DNA from: Gloeopeniophorella convolvens
Lineage: Eukaryota; Basidiomycota; Agaricomycetes; Russulales
Length of the DNA: 64,000 nucleotides
Assembly: GCA_022496205.1 (NCBI GenBank)
Contig: WTXD01000032.1
Location: forward strand, 1-64,000
Direction: 5' to 3'
This document shows positions 1-10,462 of this stretch, one piece after another. Every line of letters begins with the position of its first letter. The first letter of the stretch is position 1. The notes beneath the pieces were generated by a model, which did not search any database, was not told where the DNA came from, and saw only the letters and a list, made by a program, of their open reading frames with translations. The position numbers were made by a program, and so were the translations under genes.

Positions 1-1672
1 GCGGGAAATGGAAGGAATGGAAGAGGTGGAGGGAGTTGGTGTCGTGGGTTCCGTCGTGTCGAGCTGTCGTTGACGTGTTTCCCGAGGACGTGAGTCCTTT
101 TGCGGGCAGGAACGTGAGACGTGTCCCTGTTGGCCGCAGTGGAAACAGCGTCCCTGCTGCATGTATGATGTCCGCTCGTCGGGCGTGAGCTTTTTCCCTT
201 TCTGATGGACGAATGACTGGGTCTGATTGACCGTCACTGTATCCACGTCCATGGGAACTACTCCGTCGTTCCGGGGTGGCTGTCCTCCTCCTCCAGGGCG
301 TCGTATCTGAAATCGTGGCTGCTGTCTCGGGGTATCCTGATTTCCGTAGATTTCCTTCATGAGCTGATACTGAAGCTGCTGGTCGCAAAGCTTCTCAGCC
401 CATTGGTCGAAGGTCCACCGGGTGCTGCCAGGGTTCACTCCGAATACATCTCCTCCCTGTCGTGCGGTTTCCCGGACGAGGGCATTGGGGAATGAGCGAA
501 GGAACATGATGATGGTGGATTCAGCGTCGAGGTGGAAGTTCCCTCGTTCTGCGAGAGTGCGGAACTTTCCGATGTATTCCTCGATCGGTTCGGGGGCTCG
601 GAACTTCATGTTGCCAGAAGAAGTTTGGCGTTGACTGCGGTTCCTCTATTTAGGAACCGTTTGTCAAGAGTGTCTTTAAACACCGTCCATGCGGTGTCTT
701 CGTCGCGAAGGGTACTGGTGGGTCAAGGACGCTGTTTGCCTTGATTTTCTCCAACCACTCGATCTGCCTTTGGACCCAGTCGGTCACAATGGCGCCTCGA
801 AAGTACGTGAGGCAGAAGGAGATCTTTTTCAGTGGGTCGGTGAACGTCGAGTTTTCGTCGTTAGGAATGCGTAAAGGTTGAACTGCCGCATAAAGTCGGC
901 ATATCGTTTGGATTCTCCGTTAAAGATAAACGGAGCTTCTCCTGTGAGTTTCCCGTTATCTCGACGGGCGCAGTGATCGTGGAGTCGACTCGGGTTTCTT
1001 CAGCCATCTGCGCGCTGGTATGGATGTAGGATTAGGTGTCGGGGATATGAGTGCCGCGGCGGCTTCTTCAAGACGTTGTGCAACGCCTGTGAGGTCGGAG
1101 GAGTTCTGGGGTTGGGTAGAAGTGGGAGTCGTGTGTTCTGGAGAGTCGTGGGCAGGGTGTTCGCGAAACCACTGTACTACCTGGTCTCGGTTCGGTATCC
1201 CTAGTGCGACTACGGGTGAGGTGATTTCGTATCTCTGGTGGATTCCGGACCACTGCACGTAGTTCCAGCCTTGGTCGCTCGAGAAGTGTACTCGTAGGGT
1301 CTGTCCGCTGAGGACTAGATAATAACCGTTCTCTCGGTCGTGGAAGATTCCTCGTAGTCCTTCTCCTCTGAGTTCAGGGGGAGCGGCGTCCTCGTCCTGT
1401 GCAAAAGGAAGTCGGACAGTCACAAGTTCTGCGATCGTCGGCTCTCGAGACTGAGAAGCCTGTTCTAATGTCACGGCCTGAGCCGGCGCAAGCGGAGCTG
1501 GCGAGGGCTGAGACGAGCGAGGTTCGGTAAGTCGGTCTCGATGTGAGCCGGTCCTCGAAGGTGCACGTGAGTGTGCACGAGATCCTGGATAAGACGTGAT
1601 GTCTGAAGCTTGGAGGCAATCGGCCTCCGGTACGTCGAGTTCAAAGCTGAAGACCTCGCGATGCTTGGGCAA
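1..1672 (-). pseudogene. Decayed Gag of a Ty3/gypsy-type LTR retrotransposon, runs off the left edge
   Basis: Read on the minus strand, 956-1672 is an open Ser/Pro-rich N-terminal region. The capsid-like Gag core and a nucleocapsid zinc knuckle follow down to position 1. The knuckle (about 92-137) has CX2CX4HX4C spacing within CFHCGQQGHVSRSC. The core is recognisable by a stretch containing FRGAIVTDWVQRQIEWLEK near 740-810. It lies in different frames: I see shifts near 956, 860, 710-730 and 605, so no single protein can be made. Retroviral-type Gag packages the element RNA into virus-like particles. Protease and polymerase would lie beyond the left edge. The clade is an inference from Gag organisation, since no polymerase is visible. 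The frame remains open at base 1. Confidence 0.72.
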
Positions 1673-2008
1673 ACAAGTCCCTCACGCGGATTCCCTGGTA
1701 ACCTCGTCGATTGACAAAGGAGAACAGGCTTAAGGCCTTAGAGTACAACTGCTACGCCTTAAGTACTACGAAGATATCGGTTTACATAATGTCCTAGTAT
1801 CGAGTCATACCGAGTCAGAATGGACTCAAGGTGGGTCTCCTAGGTAGAAGTACAATAGGGGTCCAATGGCATAAGGGGCGCGTCAAGAAGTATGGAGGAA
1901 TCGTATGACGAATGAAAGATAAGCGTCCCCGAGTCGTGGAGCCGGAACAGAGCTTGTATCGTACACGAAAGATAAGGAAAAAGAAAGGTATCGTACAGTT
2001 CGTAACAC
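1673..2008. other. Unassigned stretch between the two retroelements, possibly gypsy leader/LTR sequence
   Basis: There is no gene here. It lies just upstream of the minus-strand Gag, where the leader, primer site and 5' LTR of that element would be expected, but I could not fix LTR ends or a primer-binding site. Degenerate repeats containing TCGTA and GAAAGATAAG occur at about 1900-1990. The copia homology begins abruptly near 2010, so the junction is either an insertion or a truncation point. Confidence 0.3.
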
Positions 2009-2009
2009 T

Positions 2010-3061
2010 GATTGCCGCAAGCTGAAGAAGGACATTGAGGATGGAAAGGTGGATGCCAAGGGCAACAAGGTGGCGGACAGTAACAAGTCCGCCAACGCGC
2101 ATGTACTAGTACCTACCACCGCCACTATTCAGGAGGTGGACAATGAACTGCGCGTTTCCCTTTATGCCTCTGTGCGATCCCGCTGGATGATGGACTCTGG
2201 TGCAACACACCATATCACTCCCTACCGCTCCGACTTCACAGACTACTCCCTCACCAAAGGCAGTATAAGCCTGGGAGACAACTCTACAGTCGAGCAATGT
2301 GGTGTTGGCACCGTCGTCTTCAAAACAGGGCAGAACTCCGTGATAACCCTCAATAATGTGCTGCATATTCCAAATGTCAAGACACGCTTTATATCTACGC
2401 GTGCTCTAGCACAGAAAGGGGCCATTGTCACGTTTGAGGAACGCTCCTTTAAAATCTCTGTCAACCAGAGTCATGTTGCAACGGGCTACTTAGAAGGCAA
2501 CCTTTACTGGTTAGACGCCTCAGTACAGTCCCTCAATGCACATGTTGGGTCCACTGCCCTCACTTTGGACCTCTGGCATCAGCGCATGGGTCATGTATCA
2601 TATGAAACCCTAAAGCGCCATGCAGACTCTGTCAAGGGTCTTGCACTTGATAGCTCAGTCGTGCCCTCTGCTCCTTGTCCGGCTTGTGAATTTGGCAAGA
2701 GCACACGACTTCCCTTCCCTCACTCCTCCAAAAAGGCCTCTCGCATTCTAGAGATTGTTCACAGTGATCTTGCGGGGCCTATGCAGAAGGACTCCATCCA
2801 AGGTGCCCGGTACACAGCCACTTTCATAGACGACTACTCGCGTCATGCAGTCGTCTTTTACCTTAAAACCAAGGATCAGTTTGCTGCAGCCTTCAGGAAG
2901 TTCCTAGCATGGGCGGAAACACAAACCGCCCAACCGCTAAAGGCTCTGCATTCAGACCGAGGTGGCGAGTACCTGTCGGGCACTGTCAAGGAGATCCTCA
3001 CGGAGAAGGGAATTGAGCATCACACCACGATGCCAGGGTCGCCTCAGCAGAATGGTAAAGC
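2010..3061 (+). pseudogene. Copia Pol, first part: aspartic protease and N-terminal integrase, cut by an LTR
   Basis: The frame is open from before 2049 (a GTG there is not a real start, because the frame extends upstream). It carries the copia protease motif DSGATHH at about 2196. Next comes the GAG-pre-integrase zinc region (LWHQRMGH ... CPACEFGK, 2572-2700). The integrase catalytic core has HSDLAGP (first Asp), HSDRGGEY (second Asp, about 2950) and SPQQNGKA at 3040-3061, where the inserted LTR interrupts it. The protease would process the polyprotein and the integrase would insert element cDNA. After the insertion site the frame runs about 70 bases into LTR sequence and stops at 3132-3134. 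The rest of the integrase resumes at 3772, so the copy cannot make integrase. Confidence 0.88.
3057..3061. repeat. Left target-site duplication AAAGC
   Basis: AAAGC directly precedes the TGT that opens the solo LTR. The same five bases follow its ACA end at 3767-3771. Five bases is typical of LTR-retrotransposon integration. Confidence 0.85.
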
Positions 3062-3766
3062 TGTCACGGACGCGTCTTTTCGAAGGATTCCTGGACCATC
3101 TAGCAGGCTTGAGCCTTCACTGCTAGCTGAGTAATCGAAGAAGTGCTAAAAGTACATATTCCACGGGAATTATTTCCTTTGCGTTAGGTGCAGGCTTACG
3201 TAAGCTGCACATGACGGCATGTGACTCGTCTTGTGACTCGTCCCGTGGGATATTAGGGTTAGAATGGGCTGGAAGGGCCTAGAGGCCATGGACTTTGGGT
3301 TGTGACGTCATGGTGACGTCAGTAGTCTAGATTGTGCTGCGCATGATGTCATCGCTGAGTGAGCATGACGTAGTGTGGGAAACTGGCTTAGTGAGCGTGA
3401 GTAAGGTGCATCAGTCAGCACCAAGTCGCTCAGTCAGCAGCTGCGGAGTCGCTTAGTAAGCGCTCCTCTAGTAGTATATAAACCCATGTAGTTGCGCACT
3501 TAGGTCCTCAGACTTTCCTCTTGAGGACCAGGTAAGAGTGCCAACAGCCTCTCTGTAGTAGTACTACGATTCTAATCTTGAGGACCAGATTCTTCTACAG
3601 TTTGACTCCGTCGTCGCTGCCTTGCACAAAGGTGGTCAAGTTGTCGATCGCTCCTGTGTTTCTGGTTGGCGCAAGACTCTGCTCTGCGCGAACGCCTCAC
3701 CGGTTGTCTCAACAACCTTCCCTTTTGACCGTACTGGTGTTGTGCGGAGTTGGAGCTCCCGCCACA
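3062..3766 (+). mobile_element. 705-bp solo LTR nested in the copia integrase
   Basis: It begins TGTCACGG and ends CGCCACA, so it has the TG...CA ends (here TGT...ACA) of an LTR, flanked by the 5-bp duplication AAAGC. It contains a TATA-type promoter (AGTATATAAACC, about 3471-3482) and a downstream GAGGACCAG-containing stretch found twice (about 3522-3530 and 3579-3587). There is no internal coding region, so it is the scar left by recombination between two LTRs of a full element. Removing it rejoins the integrase frame exactly. Orientation is taken from the TATA box. Confidence 0.88.
3471..3482 (+). promoter_or_regulatory. TATA box inside the solo LTR
   Basis: TATATAAA lies about 410 bases into the LTR, the usual place for the U3 promoter. 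It could still drive transcription into the downstream copia Pol remnant. Confidence 0.5.
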
Positions 3767-3771
3767 AAAGC
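3767..3771. repeat. Right target-site duplication AAAGC
   Basis: Second copy of AAAGC, immediately after the LTR end and before the resumed integrase frame. Confidence 0.85.
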
Positions 3772-4339
3772 CGAGCGGTTTAACCGCACCATTATGGACA
3801 AGGCACTGTCTATGCTACATCATGCTGGACTGTCTTTCGGCTTCTGGGAATTAGCGGTAGGCGCTGCTGTGCACGTCTATAACCATACCCCTACCAGAAC
3901 GCTTGAGTGGCGCACACCCATTGAGCGCTGGAGTGCTGGTCACACTCCTGATGTCTCTTACTTTCGCGTCTTCGGATGCTTGGCATATAAACATGTGCCT
4001 AGTGACAAGCGTAGGAAACTCGACGCTAAGGCGATTGAGACCACGTTTGTTGGGTACGAGTCGGGTTCTAAGGGCTACCGACTATGGAATGGACGTACTC
4101 ACTCTATTGAAGTGTCCCGCGATGTGACCTTTGATGAGAGCACATTCCCATCTAAGCAGAGGCCTGAGCCGTCCTCTACTGTTCTCCAACCAGCCCCAGT
4201 TGTCTTACCAGTGCCAACGGTACAACTTGCTATCCCACCGGCGAATCCACCGCCTCCACCACCTCCTGTTCCCTCTCCTGCGCCGCCTAATCCGCCTGCA
4301 AAGGAAGAAAAACAGGAAGAAAACCCCTTCATTGTATAG
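3772..4339 (+). pseudogene. Copia Pol, second part: rest of integrase, ending at an in-frame TAG
   Basis: The integrase resumes at ERFNRTIMDKAL, which contains the third catalytic position (Glu) and the conserved FWELAV and YNHTPTRTLEW segments. It continues through the C-terminal domain (VFGCLAY ... FVGYESGSKGYRLW) to a proline-rich linker. The frame stops at TAG 4337-4339, then continues in the same frame with proline-rich linker sequence into the reverse transcriptase. The lesion is therefore a point mutation and not a shift. An upstream open stretch (3578-3771) is only LTR sequence in frame. Confidence 0.85.
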
Positions 4340-6256
4340 CGACCTGTCACCCCTCCACCTCTATTCAGACAAACACCGGTCCCTCAGACCCCTCAAAGAC
4401 GCACCACACGGCTAGTTCACCGGCCAGCCGTGGTATCTCCACATATGGAGAGACTGGAACCTATAATTCAGCCACCAGTAGTAGATCCACCCCGCCCAAC
4501 TCCTGAGCAAATGCGGGGGAATGCTGAGCAGCGTAGCCGGCTACTTAGGGAAATGGATAAGGCTCGGCCTGTGCGGCGCACTGCGCGCCCGCATCGTCCT
4601 AACCCCAAGTACTACTCTGGAGATAATGCTGAATTCCGGTCTGGACGTCTGGGAATTGCAGAGCTACTTGCAGCTGCAATTGGTGAAGATCCTGCCACTT
4701 ATAAAGAGGCAATGCGGTCTGAAAATGCGGAGGAATGGACTGAAGCGTGCCAATATGAAATGGACGCTCTTGCCAAGAACGGCACATGGGAGTTAATGGA
4801 TCTCCCTGCAGGTCGCAAAGCAGTAAAATCCAAATGGGTTTTCAAGCTCAAAGCAGATGGACGCTTTCGAGCTCGGTTGGTGGCAAAGGGCTTTACACAA
4901 GTCCCTGGGATAGACTACGACGAAACCTTCTCTCCAGTTGCCAGATTTGAGTCACTACGACTCTTGCTAGCGTTAGCTGTGCTAGAGGATTGGGAAATCC
5001 ACCAGATGGACGTCAAGTCGGCGTTCCTTCATGGCAACCTGGATGAAGAGATCTACATGGAGCAACCACAAGGTTTCGCAGTACCAGGCCAGGAGAACAA
5101 GGTCTGCCGCCTTAAAAAGGCAATCTACGGTCTCAAACAAGCTTCACGCGCATGGAACTTGCAATTCCATGGAGTTCTTGAGGAACTCGGCTTCACGCGC
5201 ACGGTCTCAGATGCTGGGATCTATGTGTATCTTCAACGTGGGGGGGATATAAAAATCATCATTATTCTATACGTTGACGACATCACATTGATGGGGAACT
5301 CCCTATCTGAGGTTACTCGCATCAAGGCTGCTCTTAGTGCGCGCTATGAGATGACGGATCTTGGAGAAATCCAGTCCTACCTCGGGGTTCGCATCACTCG
5401 CGATAGACCCTTACGCCACCTAGAGATCGACCAGTCAGGATATATCCTCCACAAGCTGAAGCAATTCAAGCTCGATGGTGCCGATCCTAACCTCACCCCC
5501 CTTCCTGCTGGAGCCGAAGTGCACCTTGTCAAGTCAGATAAGGAGGCATCCGCTGAAGAGAGACAGTACTATCAATCTCTCATCGGAAGTTTGCTCTATG
5601 CAAACCTTGGCACTAGACCGGACATTTCCTTTGCTGTGGGACGCCTTGCCCAGTACGCAGCAAATCCCTCACCAAAACATCTAAGCCTTGCAAAATATGT
5701 CCTCAAATACCTCAAGGGGACTATTAACTATCGCATTCGCTATGATGGGGCCAATGGGGTCGGACTTTATGGTTACTCCGACTCAAGCTGGGGAGACAAC
5801 CCAGACGACTATCGTTCCACTTCTGGCTACGTATTCCTTCTAGCAGAAGGCGCAATCTCTTGGTCCTCGCACAAGCAAAAGACCATCGCCCTCAGCACCA
5901 CTGAAGCCGAGTACATGGCCTTAACCGACGCTGGCAACCAAGCCGCGTGGTATCAGAGCTTTTACTCTGAGCTAGGATACAATGTTGAAGATCCAATCCT
6001 GTTGCACGGCGACAACAAAGGTTCAGTTGACCTCGCCAGCAATCCAGTTACTGGCAGGAGATCCAAACATATCCAGCTAAAGCACCACAAGATCCGCGAG
6101 TATGTGCAAAACAACGTCGTAGATCTGGTTCGCACCAAGACAGAGGACATGGTAGCAGATGGCTTAACAAAATCACTTGCCAAATCGCGCCACTCTGTGT
6201 CCTTCAGTTGTCACTCCACCCTCTGCTGCGCTTCAACATGTATCTTAACACTCTGA
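4340..6256 (+). pseudogene. Copia Pol, third part: reverse transcriptase and RNase H
   Basis: This is the RVT_2-type copia reverse transcriptase. KWVFKLKADG and ARLVAKGFTQ lie near 4830-4900, then DVKSAFLHG (first catalytic Asp), and the catalytic YVDDI at about 5272-5286. RNase H follows with GYSDSSWG, SWSSHKQKTIALSTTEAEY and the HGDNKGS segment, ending after VADGLTKSL. The domain set is intact from 4430 (GTG; first ATG at 4445), but no Gag or complete integrase comes with it, so the copy is non-autonomous. The last 20 residues before the stop at 6254-6256 look unlike copia C-termini and may be read-through into flanking DNA. Confidence 0.88.
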
Positions 6257-7390
6257 TATATACCTGAAACCGTCATATATCAATGTTAGTCTAAAGACAA
6301 CGCACATTGCTGGCAAAGAAGCTGAGAGCGGTGCGGCCAAGGAAGAAGGGAAGGAGAAGAGGTTAGGTGTGGGGCCACGCGGATGGCGCCAGAGTGATAT
6401 GGCACAACAGATTCATAGATGCGATAGGTGGGGGATGCAGCAGGTGGGGGCACAGAAGAGAGTAGCATCCACCAGGTGCGACATTAGAACGGTGTTGCTG
6501 CATCTCCATGCTACACCACAATAGCACAGCCAGTTCTAATGCCCATGCTTGCGTTGCATAGAGGAGATCCGAGGGGGCAGAGGTTGATGACCTCTCCCAA
6601 GGTTTCTGGGGGTCCTTTAAGCCGGGAAACGGTGAGTAGCAGTGAGACTGGAGACACAGTGAGGTTAGAAATAAGATAGCACACAAGACAAGGGGACACG
6701 CACGTAAGGTCTGCCTTCGACCGCGGGCGCGACCGCCATGGCGACCGTAAGCCAATAGAGAACACCGAGAGCGCGAGCGACCCCAAGCGCGAACGTGAAC
6801 ACCGTGAACGCGACTGGGACCACAATCAGGACCGCGAACGCAATCACGAGCAGCAGTTGCAGTATTTACATAGGAAACAAGCTGGCCCCCCGCTCAGGCT
6901 GGTCTCACGTTTTGGCGAGGGGCAGCTGCTAACTCAAGCACATGTTACCAGCAGTAGGTGGGGCGTGTTGTTGGTTATCTTCTGCAAGGGAAAGCTAAAA
7001 AAGACACGTGATAATCAATAAAACAGGCGAACAGAAAATCACAAGACTGAGACACGTTCAAGTATAGAGGGGCCACTTGCGAGAGAATAGAGTAGAGAGC
7101 TATTCAGATGGCGAGGGGAGAGGTTCTGAGGCAAGCCCTGAGCTCAGGCTTTGCTCGCGTGTCGGCGGAGGGCTGGGGAGACAGTGAGTAGAAGAGACAA
7201 TATATATTGCAGACTGAAGAGTCACATGCAACGCGTCCGTTGATCTATTTGCCATTGTTTGTAGTACCGGATTGGCTGTCCAAGGCACAAGAAACCAAGT
7301 CCTGGTACCCTCATCCCCTTCGCCCCCGCTGTTCGCTTTTTCTGTCGCACCGGGCCTTTCTCTTATCATCGTCACCTCATCTCATTCCTG
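6257..7390. other. Gene-poor stretch with a charged open frame of unknown origin
   Basis: I see no complete gene. A plus-strand frame, 6680-7022, is open and starts with an Arg/Asp/Glu-rich segment (about 6719-6855: GRDRHGDRK ... KREREHRERDWDHN) like those of splicing factors or helicase tails. It has no start codon, no recognisable domain and becomes nondescript after 6860. It could be an orphan exon or a fragment captured by a transposon. Confidence 0.3.
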
Positions 7391-7751
7391 AGGAAGCCAA
7401 AGAAGGAGAAGGAGAAGGAGGATAAGAAGAGGAAGGGAATGAGGACGAGCAGGCGGACTGCGGGTACAAGCCGAAGGAGGCCACATGAGGCCACCGTCAC
7501 AGAGGAGGACTGCGTGAGAGCAGAGGCGTCGCATACTGCGACAATCGGTATGGACGACTCACTCGATATAGAGCTTGACACGGATGCAGACACAGACACC
7601 GGCATCAATACGGTGGACTCTGAGGTCGACAGCATCATGACCGCCATGCAGTCGACTGATACCTGCACCTCCCTTCACATCGCCGCCTCTCGCAGCAACT
7701 ACTGGTAGGTCCCCATGCGACTATTTGTATGCTAACTATTGTGGATTTCAG
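7391..7751 (+). pseudogene. Fragment of an unknown Lys-rich/Asp-rich protein with one candidate intron
   Basis: A plus-strand frame opens with a lysine-rich segment (7391-7438) and continues through ATG 7439 into a threonine/aspartate-rich segment (DIELDTDADTDTG, about 7567-7605), stopping at 7706-7708. A candidate intron of about 45 bases (GTAGGT ... TTTCAG, ending near 7751) removes that stop. I recognise no family. A weaker echo of the segment around GAGGTCGACAGCATCATGACC recurs at about 8241-8262, suggesting an old tandem duplication. Whether this is expressed is unknown, and it may be a remnant. Confidence 0.3.
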
Positions 7752-9004
7752 CTCTGTGACCGCCAACCACCACGCGCACTCCCGCGCCCCGCTCACCACC
7801 TCACCGCCTGCCTCCCTTCCCCGCCCCTCAGATTCATCAGGGCACTCGCGCTCTCAGCCACGGTTGTCTTTGGTTCGGATTAGGTGAGTGACACCCACCT
7901 TAAACGCTGATGGCATGCTCACCGCGCCCGACCTGCGCCTCACCCCACGCCGGATTCCACGGTGGCCAACTCCCTCCTCGAGTTCTCTACCACGCTGCCC
8001 CAGTCCTGCTCCCTCTCGGTGTGGCGCGGGCTGTCCTATGGGCCCGCGCGGGAATGCAGTGAGGGATGCCAGGTGCTCGACACGTAGCACTTCCGCTGAC
8101 CGCCACGCTGCCAGACCCCTGCAGCAATCGCTTCCCAAGTGGCACGGCACAACCGCGATGACACCGACACCGACAAAAACACAGCTACGATGCCGACGGC
8201 GACCCGACCCGACGCAGTACCATCGCGATACGACGCACGCCGAGGTCAACAGCATCATAACTGCCGCGTAGAGCCGGCTACACTCGCACCGTGTATCGTA
8301 CCTCTCCGCAGAGCTCTCGCTATGCTCCGTCCACGGGTGGGCGCGCGGCGCCGAACCTGAGGAGGACAATGCGGTTGGTGAGTGGACCGGCTCGGTGGAC
8401 TTGCACACAGAAGCAATCGAGGACGAGGTACGCAACCCTGCCGTGTTGCTGCTGTGCACTGTGCGCATGCTAACGGTGTGATATCCTGTGCACCCTGCTC
8501 TCTCTGCCCACCCACCCAAAACGCTTCTCCGCACCAGGAGAGGCACCATTGCCACCCCATTGCCACCCACAGTCCGCCAGCCTGGTACCCTTGTACCCCC
8601 TCTACTAGCCCCACCTGCGCCAATTGCGTTGAGTGAAGCTGGGGTGGGGACTCGAGGGTGCTGGCCCAAGGCACATCGGGCACCGACTCTACACTCTCGA
8701 CACCAACCGTTTGCCCCCTGCCTCAATCTTCTGCCACCCCATCCGTGTTGTGTCTCCTGCATCACCCCCGTCCTGCCTCTTCCCTGCTGCGTCGATATCC
8801 CGCTGCTCCCCGTCGCCTATGCTGTGCAGCTTACGGCATGCGAGGCTGTGGCACGGAACGGGAGTGCTGCGCATAGCTTAGGACGCGGGAGCGATTAGCA
8901 CAGAACATCTTTACATCAACTCTCTAGAACATTCGTCACGCGTCATCCGTTCCACTGCCTTCCCGGACGATAGAAGATGCTCGAAAAAAGTCTGCTGCAA
9001 CGTT
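7752..9004. other. C-rich, repeat-echo region without a supported gene
   Basis: Several frames are open on both strands because the sequence is GC-rich and lacks stops, but none has domain-like composition. An acidic plus-strand segment at about 8352-8434 (EPEEDNAVGEW ... EAIEDE), followed by GTACGC, could be a stray exon. Confidence 0.3.
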
Positions 9005-10094
9005 ATGGACACACAATATATAAGGCCTTTCAAATCCTTCTCCAATACAACATTCGCCACCACACCCAATATGCCCGATCCTGGCTACGCTGAACTTCAC
9101 ACCCTCGCTGTTCTTGAGAGTCCTAGCGTCCCAGACTCGAAGAGACCCAACTCGCTTTGCTTTGATGCCCTACTCCACGGACAAGGTGCCGAAAACTCAA
9201 CACTCCTCACCCGCCTCCATTTCTATAATGGCAACGACTATACCTTTGACCCTGAAGGAACTGCAGGTATATTGACGGCGAGGGTGTGTCCTCACTATCG
9301 TGTCACCGTATCACTCTCTAATCTATTTAAACAGATTGCAGCTTATGATAAGAGCATCGAGCGTCCAAGTGCCACGTTCATGGAAGGCGAATACCACAAC
9401 ATGGGCGACGCAAACTCGGTGTGCATCATTCCTCATTTGTGGCTTCCATATGCTCACCTTTATTCTCAGTTTACCCCCCTCAGTGACATTTCATTTAACC
9501 CAGCACAACATCACGCACGATTCACTATGTCAGGCACCGTTGATACTATCAATCAAGACCCAGAGGCCCCATCGTTCACGCTCAATATCCCACAGTACTT
9601 TTCTGTCACAGGCAAGGATTCTCGCCCCGTCCTGCCGCTCAAATGTGTTCTTCAGAAGAGTAAGAAGTGGAAGGATCCTGCAGCCCTTCTTCCTTTCCCT
9701 CGCAGTGTCGTCTCCTGTGCAGGTGTCTTCAGCCATTATGAGATGGAATCAAGAAATGGCCGAACGGTGCCACGCTTAGTTGTCATCCTTGATGTGATCG
9801 AGTTTCTAGCTAAACCCTCCAGTGAGCGCACAGGAGCTTCAACACCTACGAGTGAGTCTTTACTCGGCCTATCTCTTATCTTTATACTTTTCTCTGATCT
9901 ATCCCTACACAGAAAGTGATGGCAGTCTTCTCGCAAGATCCCGCTACGCAAGGAAGAGCGGCGCTATGTGCTCTCCATCACCCAAAGCCTTGGGCAAGCA
10001 CCCTCTTGAGACGGATGACAATGGCCACGCGGAGGGTCACACTGACGAACCACCTCTGAAGCGTTGTGTGCTGGATACTGGTGCCAGTAGCTAA
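9005..10094 (+). CDS. Orphan fungal protein, two exons, 342 residues, beta-rich C-terminal half
   Basis: Exons are 9005-9851 and 9913-10094. The intron (GTGAGTC ... ACACAG, 61 bases) joins in phase and the frame closes at TAA 10092-10094. I recognise no named family. Residues about 165-275 alternate hydrophobic and polar positions in a way that suggests a beta-barrel, conceivably an OB-fold, but that is only an impression. The last 50 residues are hydrophilic and carry a basic run (ARSRYARKSG). There is no signal peptide or membrane segment. It sits alone between repeats, so it may belong to a transposon-associated or lineage-specific family. The start is the first ATG in the frame, with TATATAAGG only a few bases downstream of it, so promoter logic does not help. 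Confidence 0.6.
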
Positions 10095-10274
10095 ACACTG
10101 TTCATCTGGCCCAATTGATACTGTCCATACATATTACACCAATTGCATCGAAATATAAAAACGTCACCCTGTGCAAGGCACGGGTTTTTGCTAGTATATA
10201 TTAGTCCGAGGAAGTGTCTATAGGTGATCTACGGAATATTCTAGTGTTGTGTCGAACTCAAAACCGCAGGAATC

Positions 10275-10449
10275 TCAGGATTTTTGCTCCATACTCTCCT
10301 CAAGTTCCTTGCCTTCCTCAAGAGCTTCCATTGGCAACCGCTCATAGTGCTGCTGTTGTGCATATGGAGTAAGCGATTCGACATGCTTCACCCACATATA
10401 GTATATTGAGCCGCCGAGGATGATGCCTATGGCCCATACACGGCCGCAT
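10275..10449 (-). pseudogene. Last-exon fragment resembling a triose-phosphate/nucleotide-sugar transporter C-terminus
   Basis: The minus-strand frame encodes one hydrophobic helix (IGIILGGSIYYMWVKHVES) followed by an acidic/polar tail ending EESMEQKS. This helix-then-YERLP-type-tail layout resembles the end of fungal TPT-family transporters, which exchange sugar phosphates or nucleotide sugars across Golgi, ER or plastid-type membranes. A splice acceptor (GGGTCAG) precedes it at about 10450, but no upstream transporter exons are visible. Upstream of the acceptor the sequence becomes the inverted repeat described separately. It is probably a captured or left-behind exon. Family assignment is from memory of the C-terminal pattern and is tentative. 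Confidence 0.38.
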
Positions 10450-10462
10450 CTGACCCATTGTA

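Larger units (their letters stand above)
2010..6256 (+). mobile_element. 5'-truncated Ty1/copia retrotransposon (Pol region), interrupted
   Basis: The order protease, integrase, reverse transcriptase, RNase H is the Ty1/copia order. Homology starts at about the last cysteine of the Gag zinc knuckle (near 2013), so most of Gag and the 5' LTR are missing. Two lesions break Pol: a 705-bp solo LTR at 3062-3766 and one in-frame TAG at 4337-4339. Otherwise the frame is intact from 2010 to 6256 once the insert is discounted, which implies fairly recent activity. I could not define a 3' LTR beyond 6256. Confidence 0.88.

Noticed and set aside
2106..2464. Minus-strand open frames overlapping the copia protease
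   Set aside because: They lie opposite clearly coding Pol sequence and have no family-like content.
6286..6847. Minus-strand frames with hydrophobic segments (about 60-130 codons)
   Set aside because: They lie opposite the Arg/Glu/Asp-rich plus-strand frame, and their composition looks like its complement. No start context or family seen.
7854..8765. 303-codon minus-strand frame
   Set aside because: GC-rich DNA with few stops. It is Arg/Cys/Gly-rich as expected of antisense reading, with no domain or intron structure.
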